From Novosphingobium naphthalenivorans NBRC 102051 (GTDB lineage: Bacteria; Pseudomonadota; Alphaproteobacteria; Sphingomonadales; Sphingomonadaceae): DNA of 64,000 bases. Positions 9,110-17,740 of the stretch are shown here, piece by piece (position 1 is the first letter of the stretch; each line of letters starts with the position of its first letter). A program made the position numbers and the translations under genes. Where the stretch lies: NCBI RefSeq assembly GCF_001590985.1, contig NZ_BCTX01000001.1:62001-126000 (forward strand), written 5' to 3'. The notes under the pieces were generated by a model. The model searched no databases, was not told the origin of the DNA, and was given only the letters and a program-made list of their open reading frames with translations.

Positions 9110-10107
9110 TCCGGGGTTCCGAGCTGCAGCTTGACCGTGACCGGCTGGCCGAGACGCAGCGCCCCTTCCTTGTCGTCCACCCTCACCCGCACCTCGTACA
9201 CCAGCGCCGTGCGCAAGTCCTCCGTCTCGACCGACTTGGGCGTGAATTCAGCAACCGAAGAGATATATCCCACCTTGCCGGACACCGGCTTGTCAGGGGC
9301 GCTATCCGTCGTGACCTGCGCGGCCATGCCGGGCTTGATCCGGCCGAGATCGGTTTCGTTGACGTAGACGCGAATCCACTTCGGGCTGGTCAGAGCCAGT
9401 TCGAACACCGGCCGCTGCGGAGAAGCCATGTCGCCGACTTCGGCCAGACGCGAACGGACAACCGCATCTTCCGGCGCGTGCAGTTCCCCCAGGTCGATCC
9501 GATGGCGATAGAGCGCAAAAGCAGCCTGCGAGGCCTTGAGCTGCGCCTTGGCCGCTTCGATATCCTCGGCGCGAGGCCCCTTGATCGCCAATTGCAGCGC
9601 CTCGCCGGCCTCATCGGCCTGCGCCTTGGAGGCCTTGGCCGCGCTGGCGGCACGATCGATCTCCTGACCGCTCACACCCTTGCCGTTCGTGCTCGCGGAA
9701 ACCTCGCGCAAACGCCCCAGATCCGCCGCCGCGCGCGAGGCATCGGCCTGGGCTGCGGCAAGGCGTTCACGAGCCTGCGCGATTTCCTCGGGCCGGGAAC
9801 CGTTCTGCATCCGCAGCAGGGTCTGCCGGTCCGCAGACACTTTCGCCTTGGCCTGCGCCGCTTCCAGCGACAGCGTCTGCGTGTCCAACACGGCGAGCAG
9901 GTCGCCCGCCTTTACCTGGTCCCCTTCCTCGGCATGGAGCGCCTCGATACGGCCGCTGCCATCGAATGCCAGCGAGACCTGCCGGACATCGACATTCCCG
10001 TGCAGCACCAGCGCATTGGCATCTCCGTTGGCACGCCACTCCCGCCAGAGGAACAGCGCCGCCAGAACCACGCCCAGTATGATAAATGCGGGAACCAGTT
10101 TCTTCAT
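9106..10107 (-). CDS. HlyD-family periplasmic adaptor (YbhG-like)
   Basis: This membrane-fusion protein connects the inner membrane ABC complex to the outer membrane channel. The ATG at 10105-10107 gives a 333-aa protein with one N-terminal membrane anchor (about 5-22), a lipoyl half-motif beginning near GNVDVRQVSL, a long alpha-helical hairpin (about 75-185, Ala/Gln/Glu/Arg-rich heptads), then the second lipoyl half and beta-barrel. An in-frame start 84 bases upstream would add residues without a signal and would overlap the operator region. It heads the operon adaptor-ATPase-permease-permease-NodT, with four-base overlaps at the first two junctions. Confidence 0.9.
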   Translation of the reverse strand: MKKLVPAFIILGVVLAALFLWREWRANGDANALVLHGNVDVRQVSLAFDGSGRIEALHAEEGDQVKAGDLLAVLDTQTLSLEAAQAKAKVSADRQTLLRMQNGSRPEEIAQARERLAAAQADASRAAADLGRLREVSASTNGKGVSGQEIDRAASAAKASKAQADEAGEALQLAIKGPRAEDIEAAKAQLKASQAAFALYRHRIDLGELHAPEDAVVRSRLAEVGDMASPQRPVFELALTSPKWIRVYVNETDLGRIKPGMAAQVTTDSAPDKPVSGKVGYISSVAEFTPKSVETEDLRTALVYEVRVRVDDKEGALRLGQPVTVKLQLGTPE

Positions 10108-10187
10108 CAAGAGTCGTCCCGATAGCTCGTCAGAATAGCTCGGCAAACAATGGCGGACATCAGCCGAGTCTCGCCTTAATCTAAATT

Positions 10188-10206
10188 GCATTTAAATTGT
10201 AAATGC
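10188..10206. promoter_or_regulatory. Candidate operator for the TetR-family regulator
   Basis: GCATTTAAATTGTAAATGC is an inverted repeat with perfect 7-base arms and a 5-base spacer, in the 116-base space between the divergent exporter operon and the regulator gene. It is locally AT-rich in a GC-rich region and lies 18 bases before the regulator ATG and 81 bases before the adaptor ATG. The size and position fit a TetR-family dimer controlling both directions. I did not find a convincing -35/-10 pair. Confidence 0.55.
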
Positions 10207-10223
10207 GTTAGTGTCCAGACGGA

Positions 10224-10904
10224 ATGGAAACCGATGAAACCACTCGCCCGCCCGCGCGGGCTCGTGCCCCGCGAACGCCGCGCACTGACGGGGACGCGAC
10301 GCGTGCGCGAATCATTGAGGCTGCAGGCCACCTTATCGGGGACAAAGGTTTCGCTGAAACGACAAGCAAGGCCATCGCCGCGAAAGCGGAAGTCGACATC
10401 GCATCGATAAACTACCATTTCGGCAGCCGCGATGGCCTCTACGATGCGGTTCTGGTCGAAGCGCACCGCCGGCTGATAAGCGTCACGGAGCTCGACGTGA
10501 TCGTCAATGCGCCGGAGCCGCCGCAAGCCAGACTGCGCAAGCTTCTCGAACTGATCCTGTCACGCGCCATGGGCGAGCGGAGCTGGAATGCCCATGTGCT
10601 GGCGCGCGAACTGCTCTCTCCGAGTTCCCATCTCGATGTTCTGTTTGCCGAGGAAATACCGCCCAAATTCCGGCTCATGGCGCGCCTCCTCTCCGAGATC
10701 ACGGGGTTTCCCACCGGTGATCCGCGCCTGCTGCGCTGTGCCATCAGTGTCGGCGCACCTTGCGCTGTCCTCTTTGTCGCGGGCCGCATTTCCAACCCGA
10801 TGACCGAAAAGATCATGCAAGTCGCCCCGGACGCGGTGCTGGATCATCTCTACACGTTCGCGATCGGCGGGCTGGAAGCCATAAAGCGCGAATACGCCAG
10901 CTGA
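10224..10904 (+). CDS. TetR/AcrR-family regulator with CecR-type C-terminal domain
   Basis: This local transcription regulator (226 aa) has an N-terminal helix-turn-helix of TetR type at about 25-75 (RARIIEAAGHLIGDKGFAET, then the recognition-helix segment ending INYHFGSRDGLYDAV). The C-terminal ligand domain resembles the CecR/YbiH (DUF1956) group: RELLSPSSHLDVLFAEEIPP is typical of it. In E. coli CecR sits next to and controls ybhGFSR, and the same pairing is seen here in divergent orientation. A likely operator lies in the shared intergenic space. It is inferred to repress the export operon until a hydrophobic inducer binds. Confidence 0.85.
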   Translation: METDETTRPPARARAPRTPRTDGDATRARIIEAAGHLIGDKGFAETTSKAIAAKAEVDIASINYHFGSRDGLYDAVLVEAHRRLISVTELDVIVNAPEPPQARLRKLLELILSRAMGERSWNAHVLARELLSPSSHLDVLFAEEIPPKFRLMARLLSEITGFPTGDPRLLRCAISVGAPCAVLFVAGRISNPMTEKIMQVAPDAVLDHLYTFAIGGLEAIKREYAS

Positions 10905-10910
10905 TCCTGC

Positions 10911-10952
10911 GAACATGATCGCCCAAACATGATCATCCAAACATGATCATCC
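10911..10952. repeat. Three tandem copies of a 14-base repeat
   Basis: Two identical copies of AAACATGATCATCC (10925-10938, 10939-10952) follow one degenerate copy GAACATGATCGCCC (10911-10924). The unit contains the palindrome ATGATCAT. The array fills the gap between the regulator stop and the ABC-F start at 10995. It may be a transcription factor array or a slippage-prone spacer. Function unknown. Confidence 0.8.
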
Positions 10953-10994
10953 AAACACTTGGGCTTTGCCCGCGCGCCTGCTAGGCGCGCGCCC

Positions 10995-12872
10995 ATGCTG
11001 ACGATCCGAGACATCACTGTGCGCCTTGGCGGACGCACCATCCTCGACGGTGCGAGCGCAACTTTGCCGCAAGGCGGCAAGACCGGCCTCATCGGGCGCA
11101 ACGGTGCGGGCAAGTCGACGCTGGTCAAGACAATCATCGGCGAACTCGAACCCGATGGCGGATCGATCGAGATGCCCAAGCGTGCCCGTCTGGGCTATAT
11201 CGCGCAGGAAGCGCCGAGCGGCACGCGCACGCCTTTCGAGACCGTGCTGGAAGCGGATACCGAGCGCACCGCCCTGCTGGCGGAATCCGAAACCTGCACC
11301 GATCCCCACCGCCTCGGCGACGTGCATGACCGCCTGATCGCGATTGATGCCTATGCCGCTCCCGCCCGGGCTGCGCGCATTCTCGTCGGCCTCGGCTTCG
11401 ACGAGGCGATGCAGGCCCGGCCTCTCGACAGTTTCTCGGGCGGGTGGAAAATGCGCGTGGCGCTGGCCGCGCTGCTGTTCTCCCAGCCCGACGTACTGCT
11501 GCTCGACGAGCCTTCGAACCACCTCGACCTCGAAGCGACGCTGTGGCTCGAAACCTTCCTGCAGAGCTATCCGGGCACACTGCTGATCATCAGCCACGAG
11601 CGTGACCTGCTGAACACCGTGGCCGATCACATCCTGCACCTGCAGGGAGGCAAGCTGACGCTTTATCCCGGCACTTACGACAGCTTCGAACGGCTGCGCG
11701 CCGAGCGTGCCGCGCAGGCTGCCGCCGCGCGCGCCAACCAGGAAGCCCAGCGCAAGAAGCTCGCCGATTATGTCGCCCGCAACTCGGCCCGCGCTTCCAC
11801 CGCCAAGCAGGCGCAGTCGCGCGCCAAGATGCTGGCGAGGATGCAGCCGATCGCGGCGATGAGTGAAGACCCCTCGCTGAGCTTCGATTTCCCGAGCCCC
11901 GACGAGCTGCGCCCGCCGCTGCTGACCATGGACCTCGCCGCAGTGGGCTACACGCCGGGTGAGCCGGTGCTGCGTCGGCTCAACTTGCGGATCGATCCGG
12001 AAGACCGCATCGCCCTGCTCGGCCGCAACGGCAACGGCAAGACCACGCTCGCTCGCCTGATCGCCCGCCAGATGGAGCCGATGGAAGGATCGGTGAGCTT
12101 CTCGCCCAAGATCCGGATCGGCTATTTCACGCAGTATCAGGTGGAGGAACTGCCGGCCGGTTCGACGCCGCTGGAACTGATGACCCGCGCGATGCCCGAC
12201 AAGCCCCCACTGGCGGTGCGGGGCCAGTTGGGCCGTTTCGGGTTTTCGGGCGAACGCGCGACGGCGGAGACACGGACTCTCTCGGGCGGCGAACGCGCGA
12301 GGCTGGCGCTGGCGCTGGTCACGCGTGAGGCCCCTCACCTGCTCATCCTCGACGAGCCGACCAACCACCTCGACGTCGATGCCCGCGAGGCCCTGGTGCA
12401 GGCGCTCAATGCCTTTGAAGGCGCGGTGATTCTCGTCAGCCATGACCGGCACATGGTCGAACTGGCCGCCGACCGGCTCGTCCTCGTCGATCAGGGCACG
12501 GCGACGAATTACGACGGGTCGATGGAGGACTACATCGATTTCGTGCTCGGCCGGAACCAGCCCAAGACGGAAGACCGCCCCGGCAAGAGCGATGACAAAC
12601 CCGCCCGCAAGGCCGGCACGCTCGCCCGCGAGGAGCTCAAGACCCTGCGCCGCAAGGTCACTGAGGCGGAAACGCGGATGAACCGCCTGCAGCAACAGCT
12701 CGCCGCGCTCGATGCAGCCCTGGTCGATCCGGCAAGCGCCAAAGGCGATCTCAAGAACCTTGGCATCGGCGAGATCGGCAAGCGCCACACGGCCGTGGCA
12801 GCCGATCTGGAAGAGGCCGAAATGGCGTGGCTCGAAGCCAGCGAAGCGTTAGAAGCGGTCATGGGGGGCTGA
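10995..12872 (+). CDS. ABC-F family ATPase (ribosome-associated, YheS/Uup type)
   Basis: This soluble protein of 625 aa has two ABC domains and no membrane segments, so it belongs to ABC-F, whose members act on the ribosomal E-site. Domain 1: Walker A GRNGAGKST (about 34-42), signature FSGGW, Walker B LLLLDEPSNHLD. An Ala/Arg/Lys-rich linker (about 235-290) follows. Domain 2: Walker A GRNGNGKTT, signature LSGGE, Walker B LLILDEPTNHLD. A C-terminal coiled coil (about 555-620, heptads with KVTEAETRMNRLQQQ) resembles Uup/YheS. I chose ATG 10995, where the ABC domain begins immediately; an upstream in-frame GTG/ATG would add 12 residues read from promoter sequence. It is preceded by the 14-base tandem repeats. 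Confidence 0.93.
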   Translation: MLTIRDITVRLGGRTILDGASATLPQGGKTGLIGRNGAGKSTLVKTIIGELEPDGGSIEMPKRARLGYIAQEAPSGTRTPFETVLEADTERTALLAESETCTDPHRLGDVHDRLIAIDAYAAPARAARILVGLGFDEAMQARPLDSFSGGWKMRVALAALLFSQPDVLLLDEPSNHLDLEATLWLETFLQSYPGTLLIISHERDLLNTVADHILHLQGGKLTLYPGTYDSFERLRAERAAQAAAARANQEAQRKKLADYVARNSARASTAKQAQSRAKMLARMQPIAAMSEDPSLSFDFPSPDELRPPLLTMDLAAVGYTPGEPVLRRLNLRIDPEDRIALLGRNGNGKTTLARLIARQMEPMEGSVSFSPKIRIGYFTQYQVEELPAGSTPLELMTRAMPDKPPLAVRGQLGRFGFSGERATAETRTLSGGERARLALALVTREAPHLLILDEPTNHLDVDAREALVQALNAFEGAVILVSHDRHMVELAADRLVLVDQGTATNYDGSMEDYIDFVLGRNQPKTEDRPGKSDDKPARKAGTLAREELKTLRRKVTEAETRMNRLQQQLAALDAALVDPASAKGDLKNLGIGEIGKRHTAVAADLEEAEMAWLEASEALEAVMGG

Positions 12873-12954
12873 TTGTCCGCGCGCATTCAGGCCCTGTGAA
12901 CTGCGGAGCCTGCATTGTCGCGGCGTCGTCATCATTCAAACCTAGATGTGAGCC

Positions 12955-13713
12955 ATGCCCCAGCCCCGCGCCGATAAACGCCTCCTTGCTTCCATTCACG
13001 ATGTCGGCCCGGGTTCAGAGCGGCAAGTCGAGCAGCTTTTCGGTATGCTCGAAGCACGCTTGGGCGGCCCGCGTTTCGCCATGCTGGTCGTGCCCGACCA
13101 CTGGAGCCAGCATCCGCTTCGCGAAAATCCCGCGTTCCAGGCCAAGCTCCGCGCCTGGTCGGATGCCGGAATCGAGATGTTCGTGCATGGCTGGTTCCAC
13201 CGCGATACCGCAACTCACAGCGGTGCGGCCCAATTCAAAGCCAAGCACATGACCGCCGGCGAAGGCGAATTTCTCGGCCTCGACGAAGCGACGGCCCTGC
13301 AGCGTATGCAGGACGGCAAGGCGCTGATCGAGGACGTGATCGGCCGGGAAACCGCAGGCTTCATCGCCCCGGCCTGGCTCTATGGCGATGGCGCCCACGC
13401 AGCCCTGGCGAAAGCCGGCTTCGCCTTGGCGGAAGACCACTGGAAAGTCTGGAACCCGGCCAGCGGCGCGGTTCTGGCCAAAGGGCCTGTCATTACCTGG
13501 GCGAGCCGCTCGCGGATGCGTACCGCCTCTTCGCTGGCCTTTTCGGCCATCGCCCGCCAGGCTTTGCCGTTCACCCGCACGGTTCGCATAGCGGTCCACC
13601 CCGGCGATGTTACTAAGACTTCCCTGCTCGCCAGCATCGACGCCACGCTCCGATGCTTCGCAACCACGCACCAGCCATCGCGGTACGCCGAGATTAACGA
13701 TCTGAAGGCCTGA
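12955..13713 (+). CDS. Polysaccharide deacetylase family protein (DUF2334)
   Basis: This is a putative NodB-fold carbohydrate esterase (252 aa). The N-terminal SIHDVGPGS (13-21) supplies the His/Asp expected at the active site, FVHGWFH (76-82) supplies the second metal-ligand pair, and FIAPAWLYG (about 135-143) matches the conserved RxPxW/APAW motif of DUF2334. There is no signal peptide, so it probably acts in the cytoplasm. It is 152 bases upstream of a glycosyltransferase in the same direction and may deacetylate a sugar, such as GlcNAc on a lipid-linked glycan, built by the neighbouring enzymes. That link is inferred from context. Confidence 0.75.
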   Translation: MPQPRADKRLLASIHDVGPGSERQVEQLFGMLEARLGGPRFAMLVVPDHWSQHPLRENPAFQAKLRAWSDAGIEMFVHGWFHRDTATHSGAAQFKAKHMTAGEGEFLGLDEATALQRMQDGKALIEDVIGRETAGFIAPAWLYGDGAHAALAKAGFALAEDHWKVWNPASGAVLAKGPVITWASRSRMRTASSLAFSAIARQALPFTRTVRIAVHPGDVTKTSLLASIDATLRCFATTHQPSRYAEINDLKA

Positions 13714-13865
13714 TGGCAATTTTCTGACGCCGGCACGTCCACCCGGTGACAGGCAGGGCCACCGTCACAACCCCGACATAAACGGTCCATAGAGGGCGCC
13801 GCAAATTCAGAAAAAATTCCTTTCGCAAACTGCGGAAGGGAATTGGTGGCGGCGTCTGAACGACC

Positions 13866-15056
13866 ATGCAAGGACCTCTCAGGATCACGATCCCGATCCA
13901 CAGTCTTGATCCCGGCGGCGTTGAACGCGTCGCTCTCGGGCTTGCATCCGAATGGGATCGGGCCGGACATCAGGTCACGGTGGTACTGGGGCGTTCCGGC
14001 AGCCCGAACCTGTGCAGCGCGCCTGCCCTGGATTACTGGCGCATTCCGACCCGGCTGCCCACCGCGGCCTGGGAAACCCCGTGGATGGTGCACTGCCTGT
14101 TCAGCTATCTGCTGAACAACAAGAGCGACGTCCTGTTCTGCCCCGGCAATACGTATGCGGTTGTGGCCGCGGCCATGAAAGTGCTGCTGGGCGAACATGC
14201 CCCGCCCATGGTGCTCAAGGTCAGCAACGCGCTCGACCGGCCCGACATGGCTCCGGTCATGCGGCGCGGATATTCCAGCTGGCTGCGGATCCAGGGGACG
14301 CTGTTCGACCGCCTCGTAAGCCTGTCCGAGCCGATGCAGCGGGAAATCTGCAATGCCACGCTCGCCGATCCGCGGCAGGTGCCGGTCATTGCCAACCCCG
14401 TCATTTCCCGCCAGCGGCTGAAGAACCTGGCCCGGCTCGAACGCAGATCCGGTTCGGTGTGGAACACCAGCTACCTCTCTGCCGGACGCCTGGTGCCGCA
14501 GAAGAACTTCCCGCTGCTGCTGCGCGCCTTTGCCCGTGCCGCCCGCCCCCATGACACCCTGACGATCGCTGGCGAAGGCCCGGAGCGGCCCGCGCTGGAA
14601 CAGCTCGCGGCCAATCTGGGCATCTCCGACCGCGTCCGGTTTCCGGGTCATCTCGCCAGCATCGATCCGCTTCTGGCGGAAGCGGACGTTTTCGTCCTCA
14701 GCTCGGATTACGAAGGGCTTCCCGGCGTGATCGTCGAAGCACTGGCGGCCGGATTGCCGGTCCTTGCCACCGATTGCTGCGTGAGTATGCCGTGCCTGCT
14801 CGACCGGGGCCGCACCGGCCTGCTCGTCCAGCGCGGTGATGAAGGGCAATTCGCAGATGGTCTGATCCGGATCCGCCAGTTTGAAAACGACCGCGACCGG
14901 GCCCGCGCCATCGCCGCGACCTACGAGATGGAAAACGCCGCGCACCGTTACATCGAGATGATGTCCGAGCTCAGCAGCAGCCACCGCCACAAGACCAATT
15001 ACCAGCGCGCGCTCGACGTGATGTCCCCGCGCGCCAGCCGCCATCCTTTGCGCTGA
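13866..15056 (+). CDS. Glycosyltransferase, GT4 family
   Basis: This GT-B fold enzyme (396 aa) has the GT4 signature. The N-terminal acceptor domain starts with a strand and Gly-rich loop SLDPGGVERVALGLA. The donor domain carries SAGRLVPQKNF and the E-x7-E element in DYEGLPGVIVEALAAG (about 280-295), which binds the nucleotide sugar. It probably transfers a sugar from an NDP-sugar to an envelope lipid or polysaccharide on the cytoplasmic face. The next gene begins 26 bases downstream, and the following genes encode a membrane protein, a DUF2141 protein and a second GT4, so this is one cluster. The sugar specificity cannot be read. Confidence 0.88.
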   Translation: MQGPLRITIPIHSLDPGGVERVALGLASEWDRAGHQVTVVLGRSGSPNLCSAPALDYWRIPTRLPTAAWETPWMVHCLFSYLLNNKSDVLFCPGNTYAVVAAAMKVLLGEHAPPMVLKVSNALDRPDMAPVMRRGYSSWLRIQGTLFDRLVSLSEPMQREICNATLADPRQVPVIANPVISRQRLKNLARLERRSGSVWNTSYLSAGRLVPQKNFPLLLRAFARAARPHDTLTIAGEGPERPALEQLAANLGISDRVRFPGHLASIDPLLAEADVFVLSSDYEGLPGVIVEALAAGLPVLATDCCVSMPCLLDRGRTGLLVQRGDEGQFADGLIRIRQFENDRDRARAIAATYEMENAAHRYIEMMSELSSSHRHKTNYQRALDVMSPRASRHPLR

Positions 15057-15081
15057 TCCGCGAAGCTTTCCGGAGAATTTC

Positions 15082-16026
15082 GTGTCCGAACCCTCTGCCG
15101 CCCTGGCTTCCGAGATGCCGGCCCTCAATGGCACACCGGCCATCGAGCTGAAGCCGCAGGACCGCAACCATCATCGCGGCCGCAACGCGATCTTTTCGAT
15201 CCTGCTCTCGCTGGCGGTGATCGCTGCCGTCGTCCTCGAAATGGGCGGCGTCAATATTCCGCGCCTGGCAGCCATGTTGCCGGCGAGCCCGGCCTTCTGG
15301 ATCGTATTTGCCGCCTATTACCTGATCTCACCCGCGAGCGAGTGGTTCATCTTCCGCCGGCTCTGGCAAATCCCGCCCGCCGGTTTCCTCGCGCTGCTGC
15401 GCAAGAAAGTCTATAACGACCTCCTGCTCGGCTACCTTGGCGAGGCTTACTTCTACACCTGGGCGCGCCGGCGCGTATCACTCGAAGCCGCTCCGTTCGG
15501 CGCGGTGAAAGACGTCGCCATCCTCTCGGCGATCACCGGCAACGCCGTCACCATGGTCCTGCTGTTCATGGCATTCCCGATGCTGGGCGCCACGCAGCTC
15601 GGGCTTGATTCGCGCGCGCTCACCCTTTCGCTGGGCGTAATCCTGGCGATCTCGCTGTTCGCGATGGTGTTCCGCCGCCGCGTGTTCTCGCTGGCGCGCG
15701 GGGAACTGGTGATGATCACGCAGGTCCATCTGGCCCGCATCATCCTGTCCGCCGTGCTGCTGGCCGTGCTGTGGCACCTGGTGCTGCCGCAAGTCCCGCT
15801 CTCATGGTGGCTCTATCTCTCGACCTTGCGCCTGCTGGTCTCTCGCCTGCCGCTGATGCCGAACAAGGATCTGCTGTTCGCCGGCATTGCCGTACTCGTG
15901 CTGGGCCATGAACGCGACATCGGTGCGCTCATGACGCTGATGGCCGGCCTGATCCTCGCAGCGCACCTCCTGCTGGGCGCCGGGATTGCGATCAACGATC
16001 TCATCAATCCGGAGAAACGGGGATGA
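15082..16026 (+). CDS. Polytopic membrane protein of unknown function
   Basis: This 314-aa protein has about eight predicted membrane helices (first at 33-52, last near 285-308) and a hydrophilic N-terminal 30 residues. The arrangement and the RKKVYNDLLLGYLGEAYFY segment are vaguely like the flippase/lysylphosphatidylglycerol-synthase membrane-domain superfamily, but I cannot assign it firmly. The start is a GTG with GGAG about nine bases upstream. Its stop overlaps the next start by four bases (ATGA), and it lies between two glycosyltransferases, so a role in moving or polymerising an envelope glycan or glycolipid is plausible. Confidence 0.7.
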   Translation: MSEPSAALASEMPALNGTPAIELKPQDRNHHRGRNAIFSILLSLAVIAAVVLEMGGVNIPRLAAMLPASPAFWIVFAAYYLISPASEWFIFRRLWQIPPAGFLALLRKKVYNDLLLGYLGEAYFYTWARRRVSLEAAPFGAVKDVAILSAITGNAVTMVLLFMAFPMLGATQLGLDSRALTLSLGVILAISLFAMVFRRRVFSLARGELVMITQVHLARIILSAVLLAVLWHLVLPQVPLSWWLYLSTLRLLVSRLPLMPNKDLLFAGIAVLVLGHERDIGALMTLMAGLILAAHLLLGAGIAINDLINPEKRG

Positions 16027-16559
16027 CCGCCGCCCCTGCAGCTGTCTCCATTCTTCTGGCACTGCCGCTGCTGGCGGCCGCGACGCTCCCGTCGACCCCG
16101 GATCTCGGCAAGGCCGAGGCCAAGTGCCGGCCGGACGAAAAGGGCCCCGCCTTCCTCATCACGGTCGACGGCCTCAAGGACCGTCAGGGCAATCTCAAGC
16201 TGGAAGTTTATCCGGACAACGACACCGATTTCCTGCAGGACGACAACATTCTCATCAACGCAGGGAAGACCTTCCGCCGCGTGGAAGTGCCGGTCCCGGC
16301 CTCGGGCACGCCCGAGCTTTGCGTGCGTCTGCCCGCTCCCGGCACGTATGCGGTCAGCCTGCTCCATGACCGGAACGAGGACCGCAAGTTCAACTGGACG
16401 ATCGACGGTATCGGTTTTGCCGGCAATCCCCGCCTGGGCTGGGGCAAGCCCAAGGCCCGCAAGGCCAGCGCCACCGCCGGCCCCGGCCTCACCCACATCA
16501 CCATCGTCCTCAATTACCGCCGCGGCCTGGGCGTCGCGCCGTTGGACCGGAGGAAGTGA
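16023..16559 (+). CDS. DUF2141 domain protein, exported
   Basis: This small protein (178 aa) has an N-terminal hydrophobic signal (about 5-22, ending ALPLLAAATLPS) and a DUF2141 beta-sandwich fold. Diagnostic segments are LKLEVYPDNDTDFL, the central ALP-like PGTYAVSLLHDRNEDRKFNW (HDxNxDxxxxxN pattern), and GIGFAGNPRLGWGKP near residue 125. DUF2141 proteins are periplasmic or surface-exposed and of unknown function. The start overlaps the preceding membrane protein by four bases, and the following glycosyltransferase begins four bases after its stop, so these three genes are tightly coupled. Confidence 0.8.
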   Translation: MTAAPAAVSILLALPLLAAATLPSTPDLGKAEAKCRPDEKGPAFLITVDGLKDRQGNLKLEVYPDNDTDFLQDDNILINAGKTFRRVEVPVPASGTPELCVRLPAPGTYAVSLLHDRNEDRKFNWTIDGIGFAGNPRLGWGKPKARKASATAGPGLTHITIVLNYRRGLGVAPLDRRK

Positions 16560-16563
16560 ACCG

Positions 16564-17715
16564 ATGAAGATCATCGATGTCTGCGCCTTCTATTCCCCGC
16601 AGGGCGGCGGTGTCCGCACATATGTCGAGCAGAAGCTCAAGATCGGTCCGAAACTCGGCCACGAGATCGTTATCGTCGCGCCCGGCGACGAAGACGCGGT
16701 GATCGAGCGCGGCCCCGGCGCCCGCATTGTCTTCATCCGCAGCCCGCGCTTTCCGCTCGATCGCAAGTACTGGTACTTCAACGAGGCCGAACGGCTTCAT
16801 GCGGTGCTGGACGCCGAAGCGCCCGACTTCGTGGAAGCAACATCTCCCTGGCGCAGCGCGAGCCTCGTCGCCGGCTGGAAGGGCAACGCACCGCGCAGTC
16901 TGGTGATGCACGCCGATCCGCTGTCCGCCTATGCCTACCGCTGGTTCGGCCCGATCTTCTCGCGCGAAACCATCGACCGGCAGTTCTCGATGTTCTGGGA
17001 ACACCTTCGCCGCAACAGCCGCATGTTCGACCACGTCGTCTGCGCCAATGGTGATCTGTCGCGGCGGCTGCGCGAAGGCGGTGTCGCCAATACGATCACG
17101 ATCCCGATGGGAGTCGAACCGGGCTGCTTCTCGCCCAGCCACCGCGATCCGGCGCTGCGGGCGCGCCTGCTCGAAGCCTGCGAGATGCCGGAAGGCGCTA
17201 CCTTGCTGCTCGCGGTCGGCCGTCTGGCGCCGGAAAAGCGCTGGCCGATGGTGGTCGAAGCCGTCAATGCCGCAAGCCGGGAGCATCCGATGGGGCTCGT
17301 CATGCTCGGCGAAGGGCGCGAACAGCGTACCATCCTGCGCACCATTGCCGGTAATCCGCATATTCGCCTTCTGGCCCCGGAACGCAGCCGCGAAGTCTTT
17401 GCCCGGATCCTGGCGAGCGCCGATGCCCTCGTCCATGGCTGCGAAGCCGAGACATTCTGCATGGTCGCGGCGGAAGCGCGGGCCAGCGGCGTGCCGGTGA
17501 TCGTGCCTGATGCCGGAGGCGCTCTGGACCACGCCCAGGATGGCGCGGGCCGCTCCTATACCGCCTGCGATCCTGCATCGATGGCACAGGCGGTCCGCGA
17601 GATCGCGATTACCCGCCCTCGCCCGTCAGCGCGGGCCCGCACTATGGATGAGCATTTCGAGGATCTGTTCGCCGCCTATGCCGCGACCACGCGGACGGCA
17701 CGCTGGGCTGCCTGA
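16564..17715 (+). CDS. Glycosyltransferase, GT4 family (second of cluster)
   Basis: This GT-B glycosyltransferase (383 aa) begins MKIIDVCAFYSPQGGGVRTY, a typical GT4 N-terminal motif (as in SqdX/PimB-like enzymes). The donor domain contains AVGRLAPEKRWPMVVEAV and the E-x7-E element in HGCEAETFCMVAAEARASG. I chose the ATG at 16564 because it sits four bases after the DUF2141 stop and is preceded by GGAGG. Together with the GT at 13866, it implies at least two successive sugar additions to a shared acceptor. The cluster appears to end here. Confidence 0.88.
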   Translation: MKIIDVCAFYSPQGGGVRTYVEQKLKIGPKLGHEIVIVAPGDEDAVIERGPGARIVFIRSPRFPLDRKYWYFNEAERLHAVLDAEAPDFVEATSPWRSASLVAGWKGNAPRSLVMHADPLSAYAYRWFGPIFSRETIDRQFSMFWEHLRRNSRMFDHVVCANGDLSRRLREGGVANTITIPMGVEPGCFSPSHRDPALRARLLEACEMPEGATLLLAVGRLAPEKRWPMVVEAVNAASREHPMGLVMLGEGREQRTILRTIAGNPHIRLLAPERSREVFARILASADALVHGCEAETFCMVAAEARASGVPVIVPDAGGALDHAQDGAGRSYTACDPASMAQAVREIAITRPRPSARARTMDEHFEDLFAAYAATTRTARWAA

Positions 17716-17740
17716 ACGGTCTTTCGCGAGTCGAACCGGA

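Noticed and set aside
10947..12788. Long minus-strand open frame opposite the ABC-F gene
   Set aside because: Antisense of a protein with intact Walker motifs; His/Arg/Gly-rich shadow composition.
13694..13888. Small minus-strand frame with a hydrophobic stretch between the deacetylase and glycosyltransferase genes
   Set aside because: Overlaps both flanking genes, has no ribosome site and only one weak hydrophobic segment.
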